From the NCBI GenBank assembly GCA_934621295.1, contig CAKTVB010000002.1:62001-126000 (forward strand): a stretch of DNA of 64,000 bases, written 5' to 3'. The stretch is from an uncultured Collinsella sp. GTDB lineage: Bacteria; Actinomycetota; Coriobacteriia; Coriobacteriales; Coriobacteriaceae. Positions 24,414-33,403 of the stretch are shown piece by piece; position 1 is the first letter of the stretch; the number at the start of each line of letters is the position of its first letter. The translations under genes and the position numbers were made by a program. The notes beneath the pieces are model-generated. The model was not told the DNA's origin, ran no database searches, and saw nothing but the letters and a program-made list of their open reading frames with translations.

Positions 24414-25379
24414 ATGGGAGAGGGCACTTTGACACCTGAATATCGGCATGAACCCGTAATGCTCCCCGAGGTGCTCGAGGGCCTTGATCTCAAACCCGGG
24501 TCCGTGGTGTGCGATTGCACGCTTGGCGGCGCCGGCCACTCAGTGAAGATGGCCGCGCGGGTGGGGGAGAATGGCCTGCTTCTAGGTATCGATCAGGATG
24601 ACATGGCGCTGGAAGCCGCGGGAAAGCGACTCGACACCGAGGTCCCCGGCACCCCGCACAAGCTGCTCAAGGGCAACTTTGGAGACCTGGACCGTCTGCT
24701 TTGCTCGGCACAGGTCCCTGGCGTGGACGCCTTCCTGTTCGACCTGGGCGTATCGAGCCCGCAACTCGATTTCCCTGGAAGGGGCTTTTCGTATCACGAA
24801 GATGCCCCCTTAGATATGCGGATGGATGCGAGTAATAATCCCTTAAACGCAGCTGAGGTCATAAACACTTATAACGAAGCAGACCTCGCTCGCATTCTTC
24901 GCGTGTACGGTGAGGAGAAGTTCGCCCGGCAGATCGCCCGCGAGATCGTTCGTGTGCGCGCCGAGAAGCCGATTCTCACTACGTACGATTTCGTGGATGT
25001 CATCAAAGCGGCGATTCCCGCTGCGGCGAGGCGTCACGGAAAACACCCTGCGCGTCGCAGTTTTCAGGCAATCCGCATCGAGGTCAACCATGAGCTCGAT
25101 GTCTTGGAGCGCGGCTTAGAAGCGGCGATTCGCTGGGCAAATCCCGGTGGTCGTATCTGTGTGATCTCGTATCACTCGCTTGAGGATCGAATCACCAAGC
25201 GTTTGTTCCAGGAGAAGAGCCAAGGGTGCATATGCCCTCCGGATATCCCGGTGTGCGTGTGCGGTCATGTGCCGATAGTCAAGGTCATAACCCGAAAACC
25301 CCTGGCTGCGTCTGCCGAAGAGGTAGAACGCAACCCGCGGGCGAGGTCTGCGAAGATCCGCGTTGCCGAGAGGATTTGA
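24414..25379 (+). CDS. rsmH: 16S rRNA m4C1402 methyltransferase
   Basis: RsmH (MraW) methylates N4 of C1402 in 16S rRNA using S-adenosylmethionine. The 321 residues begin with HEPVMLPEVLEGL and the SAM-binding motif is VVCDCTLGGAGHS (about 32-44), followed by LLGIDQDD; FDLGVSSPQLDFPGRGFSY and AIRIEVNHELD are family signatures. AAGGAG precedes ATG 24414 by 6 nt. It follows mraZ by 33 bp and leads into the FtsL-like gene, the standard dcw order. Confidence 0.97.
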   Translation: MGEGTLTPEYRHEPVMLPEVLEGLDLKPGSVVCDCTLGGAGHSVKMAARVGENGLLLGIDQDDMALEAAGKRLDTEVPGTPHKLLKGNFGDLDRLLCSAQVPGVDAFLFDLGVSSPQLDFPGRGFSYHEDAPLDMRMDASNNPLNAAEVINTYNEADLARILRVYGEEKFARQIAREIVRVRAEKPILTTYDFVDVIKAAIPAAARRHGKHPARRSFQAIRIEVNHELDVLERGLEAAIRWANPGGRICVISYHSLEDRITKRLFQEKSQGCICPPDIPVCVCGHVPIVKVITRKPLAASAEEVERNPRARSAKIRVAERI

Positions 25380-25472
25380 TGTCTCGGTAACGCCATCGAG
25401 CGGTCCTTCTCCCGTGCGCATGTAAACGAACTTGAAATGTAGCACCACGATGTTGAAGGAGGGGTTGCAGCC

Positions 25473-25976
25473 ATGGCCTATCGCGCTTCAAATGCCGCGT
25501 ACGCCTATGATATGTACGAGGCGCAGCCTGTCTCCTATCCTAACCGTACGGCCACCCCGGCTCCGGTAGCCCCCGAGCGTCCGCGACTCGATGTCGTTTC
25601 GGGCGAGGGTCTTGAGGCTAACCAGGCTGTGAGCCCGTATTTCACGCATGTCATGAAGCTCGCCTTCGTGTTCGTGGCGCTCTTCTGCATCGTGGGCTTT
25701 GCCCGCATTGCGCTCGCTGGTGCCACCACCGCTTTGCTCAACAACAATGCACAGGCGGCGACTTCGCTTGAGCAGGCACATCAGGAAAGCTCAAATTTGC
25801 AGGTCATGCGCTCCGTCTATGGTTCCGAAACGCGCATTCGCAATCTTGCCACCGGAACGCTTGGCATGGTGAGCGCCGAGGATGATGACACCACCACGCT
25901 CGATTTCTCGGGCGATCAGGCAGCGGATGTCGAATCGGATGCTGCTTCTGCGGAGCAGGCACCTGCGGCCGAATAG
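25473..25976 (+). CDS. FtsL-like cell division protein
   Basis: A 167-residue bitopic protein in the position always taken by ftsL (rsmH-ftsL-ftsI). A 60-residue cytoplasmic part is followed by one membrane helix (about 61-84, AFVFVALFCIVGFARIAL) and a helical segment suited to a coiled coil (about 88-120), with an acidic Ala/Asp-rich tail. FtsL has little sequence conservation, so the call rests on topology and position; it should join FtsQ and a DivIC partner in the divisome. AAGGAGGGG lies about 10 nt before the ATG. Confidence 0.7.
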   Translation: MAYRASNAAYAYDMYEAQPVSYPNRTATPAPVAPERPRLDVVSGEGLEANQAVSPYFTHVMKLAFVFVALFCIVGFARIALAGATTALLNNNAQAATSLEQAHQESSNLQVMRSVYGSETRIRNLATGTLGMVSAEDDDTTTLDFSGDQAADVESDAASAEQAPAAE

Positions 25977-26022
25977 CCGTGATAGGATGCTGTAGTCAAA
26001 AGCTCTAGATCCCGGGTGCTTC

Positions 26023-27807
26023 ATGCCACAAAACCGAAACCACCATAACAACGATGCCGTAACGCGTCTTCGGACTTCGCAGTCTGCCCAGCGTAGCGCT
26101 GCGCGCGCTCGCAGGTCTACACCAAAGACCGATCTGCTGCATGCGGACATGTCGCATGAGCCTGTGTCGAGGCGTACCTTTGTCTTGGCGTTTCTTGGTG
26201 TTGCGGGTGCTGTGTGTGGATTCCAACTTGGAAGATACCAAGTGTTTGGTGACGATCGTGCCGAAAACGAGCTGTATTGGCGCCGCGTCTACAATCAGAC
26301 GCTCTACGCTAAGCGTGGAACTATCTACGATCGCAACGGCAATATCCTCACTTCGAGCGAGAGCTGCTATGACATCGCGGTTAACCCAAGTCAGGTCGAT
26401 AAGAAGAACAAGGTTGTTCGCGCCTTGATGGATGTCTTGGACGTGGACGAGGAAACCTGCAATGCAGCGGTCAACGGAAGCTCCTATACCTATATTCAGC
26501 GAAAAGTAGATATCGAGGAGGGCGAGAAGCTCGAGGAGTACGGTCTTGCCGGCATCGTGCTCGAGCCCTCCATGAAGCGCGTCTATCCCTTTGGGAGCGC
26601 CTGCGCCCAGCTGCTGGGCGTAACCGATACCGAGCACAATGGTATTTCTGGACTCGAGCTCCAGTATGAGGATACGTTGATGGGCACAAACGGCTCCATC
26701 GTGCGCGAGCATGCGGCCGATGGCAGTTATGTGGCGGGCGGCGCCTACAAGAAGGTGGCCGCAAAAGACGGCGCCGATATCGTTTTGACAATTGATGTCA
26801 ACATTCAGCAGGCGGCGGAGGAGGCTCTAGCCGAGGCTGTTGAGCGGGCGGATGCAAACTACGGTTCCATCATCGTGTCCGATCCTCGAACTGGTGACAT
26901 CTTTGCAGCCTGCTCGTATCCAACGTACAATCCGAGCGATCTTTCGACTGCGCGCGCTGAGGATATGAATCTGCGCGTTGTGACTGATGCCTACGAGCCC
27001 GGCTCTGTCTTCAAGACGTTTGTTTGCGGCATGTCCATCGAAGAGGGCATCGCCGGCCCTGATACGACCTATGAGGTTCCCTCGACCGTCAAAGCTGGCG
27101 ACGATGACGTGTACGATTCCGATTTGCGCGATTACGGCATGACCATGACCATGCGCGAAATCCTCCGCCGCTCTTCCAATACTGGCATGGTGCTTGTGGG
27201 CAAGCAGATCGGAGCCGACCTCTTTGCCAAATACATAAAGAAGTTTGGTTTTGGTAAAAAAGTGGGGGTCGATTTTCCTGGAGAGAGCTCGGGTATCGTC
27301 AAGGATCGTGACGAATACGATGGCGCAAGCGTTGCTGCGATGTCGTTTGGCCAGGCAATCTCGCTGTCTCCCATCAGCGTGCTTCACGGTATGAGCGCCA
27401 TTGCGAACAAGGGCGTTATGACCGTTCCGCATTTCCTTAAGTCCTGTGGCGGCGAGGAAAAGGACTGGTCGGATAAGGAAAAGCGCGTTTTTTCAAAAGA
27501 GACCGTTGAGCAAGTTGCCGATATGATGAAGACCGTTGTTGACGAGGGGACGGGCACGCTTGGACAGGTCCCCGGCTATGATGTGTCGGGCAAAACGGGT
27601 ACCGCACAGCGTGCCGGCGAGGACGGCGGCTATCAAAAAGATGTCTACATGTCCTCGTTTATCGGCTTTGCGCCCACAAACGACCCCCAGGTAATGGTCT
27701 ATGTGACGCTTGACGGAACGCCCTATATCTCCACCGCCGCCGCGACGCCCTTTGCCACTGTTATGGAAAGTGCTTTGACTATTTTGGACATTCAACCCAC
27801 TTCTTAA
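26023..27807 (+). CDS. ftsI: Septal class B penicillin-binding protein (PBP3/FtsI type)
   Basis: A 594-residue transpeptidase that cross-links septal peptidoglycan. A basic cytoplasmic tail precedes one membrane helix (about 52-72); the dimerisation domain follows with KRGTIYDRNGNIL, then the catalytic domain with SxxK at Ser328-Lys331 (PGSVFK), SxN at 384-386 (SSN) and KTGT at 524-527. The active site is intact. No PASTA domain is present. The membrane helix is preceded by SRRTF, resembling a twin-arginine motif. ATG 26023 lacks a good Shine-Dalgarno; the in-frame ATG 42 codons later is the alternative. It is the partner of FtsW. Confidence 0.93.
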   Translation: MPQNRNHHNNDAVTRLRTSQSAQRSAARARRSTPKTDLLHADMSHEPVSRRTFVLAFLGVAGAVCGFQLGRYQVFGDDRAENELYWRRVYNQTLYAKRGTIYDRNGNILTSSESCYDIAVNPSQVDKKNKVVRALMDVLDVDEETCNAAVNGSSYTYIQRKVDIEEGEKLEEYGLAGIVLEPSMKRVYPFGSACAQLLGVTDTEHNGISGLELQYEDTLMGTNGSIVREHAADGSYVAGGAYKKVAAKDGADIVLTIDVNIQQAAEEALAEAVERADANYGSIIVSDPRTGDIFAACSYPTYNPSDLSTARAEDMNLRVVTDAYEPGSVFKTFVCGMSIEEGIAGPDTTYEVPSTVKAGDDDVYDSDLRDYGMTMTMREILRRSSNTGMVLVGKQIGADLFAKYIKKFGFGKKVGVDFPGESSGIVKDRDEYDGASVAAMSFGQAISLSPISVLHGMSAIANKGVMTVPHFLKSCGGEEKDWSDKEKRVFSKETVEQVADMMKTVVDEGTGTLGQVPGYDVSGKTGTAQRAGEDGGYQKDVYMSSFIGFAPTNDPQVMVYVTLDGTPYISTAAATPFATVMESALTILDIQPTS

Positions 27808-27915
27808 AAGCCGGGCTGCGCCGCCTGCACCCGCATTCACACAGGGCCTGCACCACAAAGGTGCATCGCCACGGTACAATAATCGGCTGGAATATTGGCT
27901 CGCAAAGGAGCATGC

Positions 27916-29349
27916 ATGATAGAAATCGCAGTCAAGGACATTGAGCGCGTATGTGATGTGCAGCGAAAGTCCGGTGACGAGAATCGTATTTGCAAAGGAT
28001 GCGTTATCGATTCGCGCCAGGTCCAGCCCGATTCGATCTTTGTCGCCTTCTCGGGCGAGCGCGTGGACGGCAATTCGTTTGCGCCCGCGGCTATCGAGGC
28101 GGGTGCCGGAGCCGTTGTTCTTACGGTCGAGCCCGCGTCGGATTTGATTGACCTTGCAAACGAGCATGGTTGCGCCTTGTTTACCTGCGAAGACCCGATG
28201 GAATTCTTGCTTTCCCTGGCGCACGACTACCGCATGGGTCTCAATGCCACCGTTATCGGCGTGACGGGCTCCATCGGCAAGACCACCACGAAAGACTCGC
28301 TGGCAAAGATGCTTGCCTGCCGTTACCGTGTCCATGTGACGAGCGGTAACTTCAACAATCTCATCGGTATGCCCCTGACGATTCTTGCGGCACCCGCGGA
28401 TACCGAGATGCTTGTGCTCGAGATGGGCATGAACGCCACGGGCGAGATTGCTCGTCTTACGGCATGCGCCCGACCCGCCTACGCGGTGATCACCAAGGTT
28501 GGCACGTCGCACATCGGCATGCTTGGCAGCCGTGAGAACATCGCACGCGCAAAGGCCGAGATTATCTCTGGCATGACGCCTGCGCCCGAAGGCGAGACCC
28601 CTCTTCTGGTCATGAACGGCGAGGACGATTTCACCCCCTTTATCCGTAAGGGATTTGCCGATCCCGCCGGTGTTGAGGTGCTCCTGTGCGGCTCGGCCGC
28701 TACTGACGACGTCCGCGTGAGCGACGTCCGCGTGAGCGATGAAGGCCAGCCATATTTCACCCTTACCTTTGCCGACGGCACTTCCTTGGACACCTATGTG
28801 GCGCTTCCCGGTGCGCAGGCCGTCATCAACGTCGTATACGCTGCCTCCATCGCCCATCGCTTGGGCGTGAGCGCCGAGGAGATCGATTCGGTCTTGACGT
28901 CTTTGCAGATCACCGGCCGTCGTCAGGAAGTTCGTCGTGCTACCTGCGGTGCACGCGTCATCGACGACACCTACAACGCCGCTCCCGAGTCGATGGCTGC
29001 TGCCCTCGATCTGCTGTGCTCCTTGCCGTGCGAGGGCGCCCGCATCGCCGTTTTGGGCGAGATGGGTGAGCTTGGCGACGATACAGAGCGCCTTCATGCT
29101 CTGACGGGCGCCTATACTGCCGCAAAGAAGCTTTCGACGCTCGTATGCGTTGGCGGTGAGGCTGCCGTCGCGATGGCTGATGCCGCAAAGCTCATGGGAA
29201 TGCCGGATGATCAGATCTTCATCGTAAGCGATACCGATCAGCTTATCGAGCGCTTCTCCTCGTCGCTGTGCGCCTCCGACTTGGTTCTTGCCAAGGGCTC
29301 TCGCGCCGTTGGACTCGATCGTTTTGTTGAGGAGGTCTGCGCATGCTAG
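27916..29349 (+). CDS. murF: UDP-MurNAc-tripeptide:D-alanyl-D-alanine ligase
   Basis: MurF adds D-Ala-D-Ala to complete the UDP-MurNAc-pentapeptide. The protein has 477 residues with the three Mur-ligase domains; the ATP loop is VTGSIGKTTTKDS (about 116-128), GNFNNLIGMPLT and LEMGMNATGEI are MurF signatures and DDTYNAAPESM lies in the last domain. ATG 27916 follows AAAGGAG at 5 nt; the TTG at 27895 lies upstream of that site. A perfect 15-bp tandem duplication (28708-28737) adds five residues in a surface segment. It overlaps mraY by 7 nt. Confidence 0.96.
   Translation: MIEIAVKDIERVCDVQRKSGDENRICKGCVIDSRQVQPDSIFVAFSGERVDGNSFAPAAIEAGAGAVVLTVEPASDLIDLANEHGCALFTCEDPMEFLLSLAHDYRMGLNATVIGVTGSIGKTTTKDSLAKMLACRYRVHVTSGNFNNLIGMPLTILAAPADTEMLVLEMGMNATGEIARLTACARPAYAVITKVGTSHIGMLGSRENIARAKAEIISGMTPAPEGETPLLVMNGEDDFTPFIRKGFADPAGVEVLLCGSAATDDVRVSDVRVSDEGQPYFTLTFADGTSLDTYVALPGAQAVINVVYAASIAHRLGVSAEEIDSVLTSLQITGRRQEVRRATCGARVIDDTYNAAPESMAAALDLLCSLPCEGARIAVLGEMGELGDDTERLHALTGAYTAAKKLSTLVCVGGEAAVAMADAAKLMGMPDDQIFIVSDTDQLIERFSSSLCASDLVLAKGSRAVGLDRFVEEVCAC
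28708..28737 (+). repeat. Perfect 15-bp tandem duplication inside murF
   Basis: GACGTCCGCGTGAGC is present twice in direct succession, giving DVRVSDVRVS in the protein without shifting frame. Confidence 0.9.
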
Positions 29350-30374
29350 GCAACGCGTCTTACCCCACCTACCAGGCTTTCTTGGCCTTGGGCATCGCTG
29401 CTCTTATCACGATCGTCCTCATGCCCCTGTGGATTAAGATCCTCAAGTACGAAAGCATTGGCCAGCAGGTTCGCGCGGATGGTCCTAAGCGCCATCTCGT
29501 CAAGCAGGGGACGCCCACCATGGGCGGTGTGGTGATTCTCATCGCTATCGTGCTCACCTGTTTGATCATGGCAAAGCACACGACTGAGATGTTGCTTGTG
29601 CTTATCGCCACGGTTGCCACCGGCGTGCTTGGCCTGATCGATGATCTTACCTCGGTGACGCACGGGCGCTCGCTTGGCCTGACGCCGCGCGCCAAGATGT
29701 TTGGCCTTACCCTGATCTGCGTCATCTTTTGCTTGGGTGCCGTCAATTTTTGCGGCGTTCCGGCTGAGGTGCGCTTCCCGGGCGGTTTTGCCATCGACCT
29801 CTCCGTGCTCTCCACGACGTTTGACGTGGCGGGTACGGCATTTACCGTGCCCTGGCTCTTCGTTGTTTTCACCTGGCTTTTGATTGCGGGCTTCTCCAAC
29901 GCCGTCAACCTTACCGATGGTCTGGACGGACTCGCCGGCGGTACGTCGATGATCGCCCTGCTCATCATGGCGGCCATCGCGTTTCTTTGCGGTGATTCCA
30001 ACCTTGCCATCTTCGGTGCCGCCGCTGCTGGCGGGTGCCTTGGGTTCCTGTGGTTCAACTGCTATCCGGCAAGCATCTTCATGGGCGATACCGGATCTCT
30101 TGCCCTCGGCACCGGGTTTGCCTGCATGGGTATCGTCACCAACACCGAGGTGTCTTCGCTCATTATCGGAGGCCTTTTCATTGTCGAGGCGCTCTCTGTC
30201 ATGATTCAGGTCGTGAGCTACCACTTCACTAAGAAGCGCGTGTTCCTCATGGCCCCTATTCATCATCATTTTGAACAGAAGGGCTGGGCGGAGACCAAGG
30301 TCGTCATTCGTTTTTGGATTGTGGCCGCCGCCTTTGGTGCGCTCGGTCTTGCTCTCTTCTTCCAGCTGGGATAG
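29343..30374 (+). CDS. mraY: Phospho-N-acetylmuramoyl-pentapeptide transferase
   Basis: MraY makes lipid I by moving phospho-MurNAc-pentapeptide to undecaprenyl phosphate. The 343 residues carry about ten membrane segments. Signatures are KQGTPTMGGV (about 54-63), LGLIDDLTS with the catalytic Asp pair, NLTDGLDGLAGG, and PIHHHFEQKGW near 302-312. ATG 29343 has GGAGG upstream inside murF and overlaps its stop by 7 nt. All motifs are intact. Confidence 0.97.
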   Translation: MLGNASYPTYQAFLALGIAALITIVLMPLWIKILKYESIGQQVRADGPKRHLVKQGTPTMGGVVILIAIVLTCLIMAKHTTEMLLVLIATVATGVLGLIDDLTSVTHGRSLGLTPRAKMFGLTLICVIFCLGAVNFCGVPAEVRFPGGFAIDLSVLSTTFDVAGTAFTVPWLFVVFTWLLIAGFSNAVNLTDGLDGLAGGTSMIALLIMAAIAFLCGDSNLAIFGAAAAGGCLGFLWFNCYPASIFMGDTGSLALGTGFACMGIVTNTEVSSLIIGGLFIVEALSVMIQVVSYHFTKKRVFLMAPIHHHFEQKGWAETKVVIRFWIVAAAFGALGLALFFQLG

Positions 30375-30383
30375 TGATTTCAT

Positions 30384-31799
30384 ATGCCATTGCCGCAGAC
30401 GTTCTCGCTTTTGGTCTTGGGCCAGGGCTCTTCGGGTCTCGATGTTGTCCAGTGGGCGTGTGCTCATCTGGGCGATCGTGTATCCAGCGTAACCATGTAC
30501 GGTGGAGCGAAAGCACAGCCTAGCGATCGTACGCGCGAGCTTGAGCGCGCAGGTGCTCGCTTTGTTTTTGGTACCGAGGACGTCGAGGGTGCATACGACA
30601 TCTGTGTCTCCAGCCCCGGTATTTCTGAATTTTGCGACTTCTTTGCCGCCGGGCGTGCTCACTCGAGCGAAATCATGGGTGAGCCCGAGTTCGCCTTCCG
30701 CCTCTCGCCGAGCAACTGGTGTGCGGTGACGGGAACCAACGGCAAGACCACCACTACGTCGCTTGTCGATCATCTGCTTCGTTCTGCCGATATCTCCAGC
30801 GTTGCCGTTGGCAATATCGGCAACCCGCCTATCAACGAGGTCGATGGCCGCGTTGCCGGCTCTTGGTTCTGCGCTGAGCTTTCGAGCTATCAGATTGCCA
30901 CCACGACCGAGCTTCATCCGCGCGTGGCGATTCTGCTCAATATCACGGACGACCATCTGGCATGGCATCGTACGCATGAAAACTATGCCGAGGCGAAGAT
31001 TCGCTTGTTCCAGAATATGGGCGAGGGCGATCTGGCCATCGTCGATGTCGAAGACGAGGGCAACATGGCCCATCGCGATGAGATTTTCGTACCCGGCCGC
31101 CGCGTGCTTTCGCTTGCCTGCGAAGATCGCGGCGTCGATGACGCTGCCTTCGTGCGCGATGGCCTCATGGTCGTGCGTCTGGCTGGCGAGGAAAACGAGC
31201 TCGTTTCCACGGCGGACCTGAAGATTGCCGGCCATCACAACATCATCAATGCATTGGCTGCGGCTGCTGCGGCCCTCGCTTGCGGCGCTCCTGTTGAGTG
31301 CGTACGCACGGGGCTTGCAAGCTTTGCTCCGCTTGAGCACCGTATCGAGCCGGCCGGGTCTATCGCGGGCGTTCGCTTTTACAACGATTCCAAGGCAACT
31401 AACACCGATGCTGTTGAAAAGGCCCTCACGGCGTTCCCTAACGATCGCGTGATTTTGCTTTTGGGGGGTCACGACAAGGGAACTCCCCTGGAGGATTTCT
31501 CGCACATCGTGTGCCAGCATGTCGCTGCCGTTGTCTGCTTTGGCGAGGCTGCCGAGCGATTCGAGCAAGCGCTTGTCGCTGCCGGCGCAGAGGGCCTTGG
31601 CGTGGTGCTCGCGCGCGCAGAGCATATGCGCGATGCCGTCGACGTTGCTCGCACGCTTGCGCATGATGGCGATGTCGTGCTGTTCTCTCCCGCGTGTTCC
31701 TCGTTTGATGAGTTCTCTGGTTACGAAGAGCGTGGACGTGCATTCAAATCCTATCTCGACGAGCTTCGTGCGGCCGAGGCCGCCGTTATCGAGGGCTAG
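30384..31799 (+). CDS. murD: UDP-MurNAc-L-alanine:D-glutamate ligase
   Basis: MurD adds D-Glu to UDP-MurNAc-L-Ala in the cytoplasm. The 471-residue sequence has an N-terminal Rossmann-like domain (LLVLGQGSSGLDVVQWA), the ATP loop VTGTNGKTTTTSLV (about 115-128), GNIGNPP, and a C-terminal domain with YNDSKATNTDA. Glu-pathway length and motifs are normal. It follows mraY by 9 bp and precedes ftsW by 8 bp. Confidence 0.96.
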   Translation: MPLPQTFSLLVLGQGSSGLDVVQWACAHLGDRVSSVTMYGGAKAQPSDRTRELERAGARFVFGTEDVEGAYDICVSSPGISEFCDFFAAGRAHSSEIMGEPEFAFRLSPSNWCAVTGTNGKTTTTSLVDHLLRSADISSVAVGNIGNPPINEVDGRVAGSWFCAELSSYQIATTTELHPRVAILLNITDDHLAWHRTHENYAEAKIRLFQNMGEGDLAIVDVEDEGNMAHRDEIFVPGRRVLSLACEDRGVDDAAFVRDGLMVVRLAGEENELVSTADLKIAGHHNIINALAAAAAALACGAPVECVRTGLASFAPLEHRIEPAGSIAGVRFYNDSKATNTDAVEKALTAFPNDRVILLLGGHDKGTPLEDFSHIVCQHVAAVVCFGEAAERFEQALVAAGAEGLGVVLARAEHMRDAVDVARTLAHDGDVVLFSPACSSFDEFSGYEERGRAFKSYLDELRAAEAAVIEG

Positions 31800-31807
31800 G
31801 GGAGAGC

Positions 31808-33403
31808 GTGCGAGAAACTAACGCTGGCGTGCGAGACGAATCGGCGAAGCGAGCCCGGGCCGCTATGGAGCGTCGCGGGAGTGACCATGTGATGCGCAAT
31901 GCTTCCCCTGAGCATTCTTCCTGGGGCGATAAGCTCATTGCGGGCGTTCCTGCCCGTATCATGCGTCCGCGCCTTGTGTTCATCGCCTGTCTTGTGGCTC
32001 TTGTCGCCTTCGGCTTGCTTATGGTTTTCTCCGCCTCTTCGGTCGAGGCCCTGTCCGAGCAAGGCGATGCCCTGTATTTCTTCAAGCGGCAGTTTGGCTT
32101 CGCTGCTGTGGGTTCCGTGCTGTGCGCACTCATCTCATTTCGTGCGATTCCTTGGGATTTTGCTACAACCAAGCTGGCGAAAGGCGTTTGGGGCACACTC
32201 GCTTTCGTGCTTTTGCTCGTCTTGTTTGTTGGTGCTGGCTCCGGCGGCGCCAAGCGCTGGATCAGGCTTTTTGCAGGCTTTCTATTCCAGCCTTCCGAGT
32301 TCATCAAGCCTTTGATCATCATCTTGGTCGCGGGCGTGCTGCGCGATTTTTACGACGAAGAGCGAATCGATTCCAACGGCTTATTAAAGCGGCTCGCGTT
32401 CTATGTGGGTGTCCCTGCGCTGCTTATCCTCTTTGAGCCGGATACGGGCACGTTCATGATTATTTTCGCCACAGTGTTTGCGATGCTCTTCCTCTGCGGC
32501 CTTTCATGGAAGGTGGTTTGGGGCGCTGTTGGCTTTGTTGTGGTTCTTTTGGTGGGCATGATTGCGCTTACCCCATATCGACTCGAGCGCTTTCTGGTGC
32601 AATCCGATCCTTGGCTCGATAAATATGGCAGCGGATTCCAAGCCACGCTTGCCATCATGGCGTTTACCTCGGGCGGCCTATTTGGACGTGGCATCGGTAA
32701 CTCCACGATGAAATATAGTTATCTGCCCGAGGCCCACAACGACTACATCTTCTCGATTATCGGCGAAGAGCTTGGATTTGTGGGGACGATGCTGTTCTTG
32801 GCCATCTTTGCCTTGCTCATCTACGCTGCATTCCAGATTGGCCGTCAGGCGCCCGACCTCAAGGGGCAGATGATTGCACAGGGCTCTGCCCTCATGCTTG
32901 CGCTCCAGTTCTTTATCAACGCTGCGGGTGTTTTGAACGTCATTCCTATGTCGGGAAAGACGATGCCCTTTATCAGCTATGGCGGATCTTCGATGATCTC
33001 GTGCTTGATTTTGGCCGGTTTGATCATTCGCGTGTCCGTCGAGAGCAATGCTCGCACCGTCTACGATGCCCGTCGTCGCAGCTTTGCCGTTATGGACGAA
33101 GATGATGATGTTTCCGACCATATCGGTGTGAGCACTGCAGGGCGCGTTCGCACGCGTTCGGGTCGAGCGGTGCCGAACGGGCGAACGGGGTTTGCGGTGA
33201 TGGACGGAAAGCCTGCCCAGGAGCCTCATAGCTGCGCTGCCCGATCGCAAGGTTCACACCCGAGAAGACCTTCTTCTCGCACTGATGGGGGATGGAATCG
33301 CGTTGATTTGAATGCCGACCCCACTGATCGCCTGCGCGGCGATGGGCGTGACGGACAGCCGCGCCGCAGGTCGGATTACGGAAGGGATCGTTATGACCGA
33401 TAA
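31808..33403 (+). CDS. ftsW: Septal peptidoglycan polymerase FtsW with long basic C-terminal tail
   Basis: A SEDS-family glycosyltransferase of 531 residues with about ten membrane helices. Family motifs include SSGAKRWI-like GGAKRWIRLFAGFLFQPSE, AHNDYIFSIIGEELGFVG and PFISYGGSSM. The SEDS core ends near residue 415; the last 110 residues form a charged, Arg/Gly/Asp-rich disordered tail whose coding end overlaps the murG start by 11 nt. GTG 31808 is preceded very closely by GGGGAGAG; ATG 31865 is an alternative. It works with the FtsI-type PBP upstream. Confidence 0.92.
   Translation: MRETNAGVRDESAKRARAAMERRGSDHVMRNASPEHSSWGDKLIAGVPARIMRPRLVFIACLVALVAFGLLMVFSASSVEALSEQGDALYFFKRQFGFAAVGSVLCALISFRAIPWDFATTKLAKGVWGTLAFVLLLVLFVGAGSGGAKRWIRLFAGFLFQPSEFIKPLIIILVAGVLRDFYDEERIDSNGLLKRLAFYVGVPALLILFEPDTGTFMIIFATVFAMLFLCGLSWKVVWGAVGFVVVLLVGMIALTPYRLERFLVQSDPWLDKYGSGFQATLAIMAFTSGGLFGRGIGNSTMKYSYLPEAHNDYIFSIIGEELGFVGTMLFLAIFALLIYAAFQIGRQAPDLKGQMIAQGSALMLALQFFINAAGVLNVIPMSGKTMPFISYGGSSMISCLILAGLIIRVSVESNARTVYDARRRSFAVMDEDDDVSDHIGVSTAGRVRTRSGRAVPNGRTGFAVMDGKPAQEPHSCAARSQGSHPRRPSSRTDGGWNRVDLNADPTDRLRGDGRDGQPRRRSDYGRDRYDR

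Noticed and set aside
29346..31664. Open frame of 772 codons antisense to mraY and murD
   Set aside because: Composition is Arg/His/Gly-rich without domain structure and both plus-strand genes are unambiguous.
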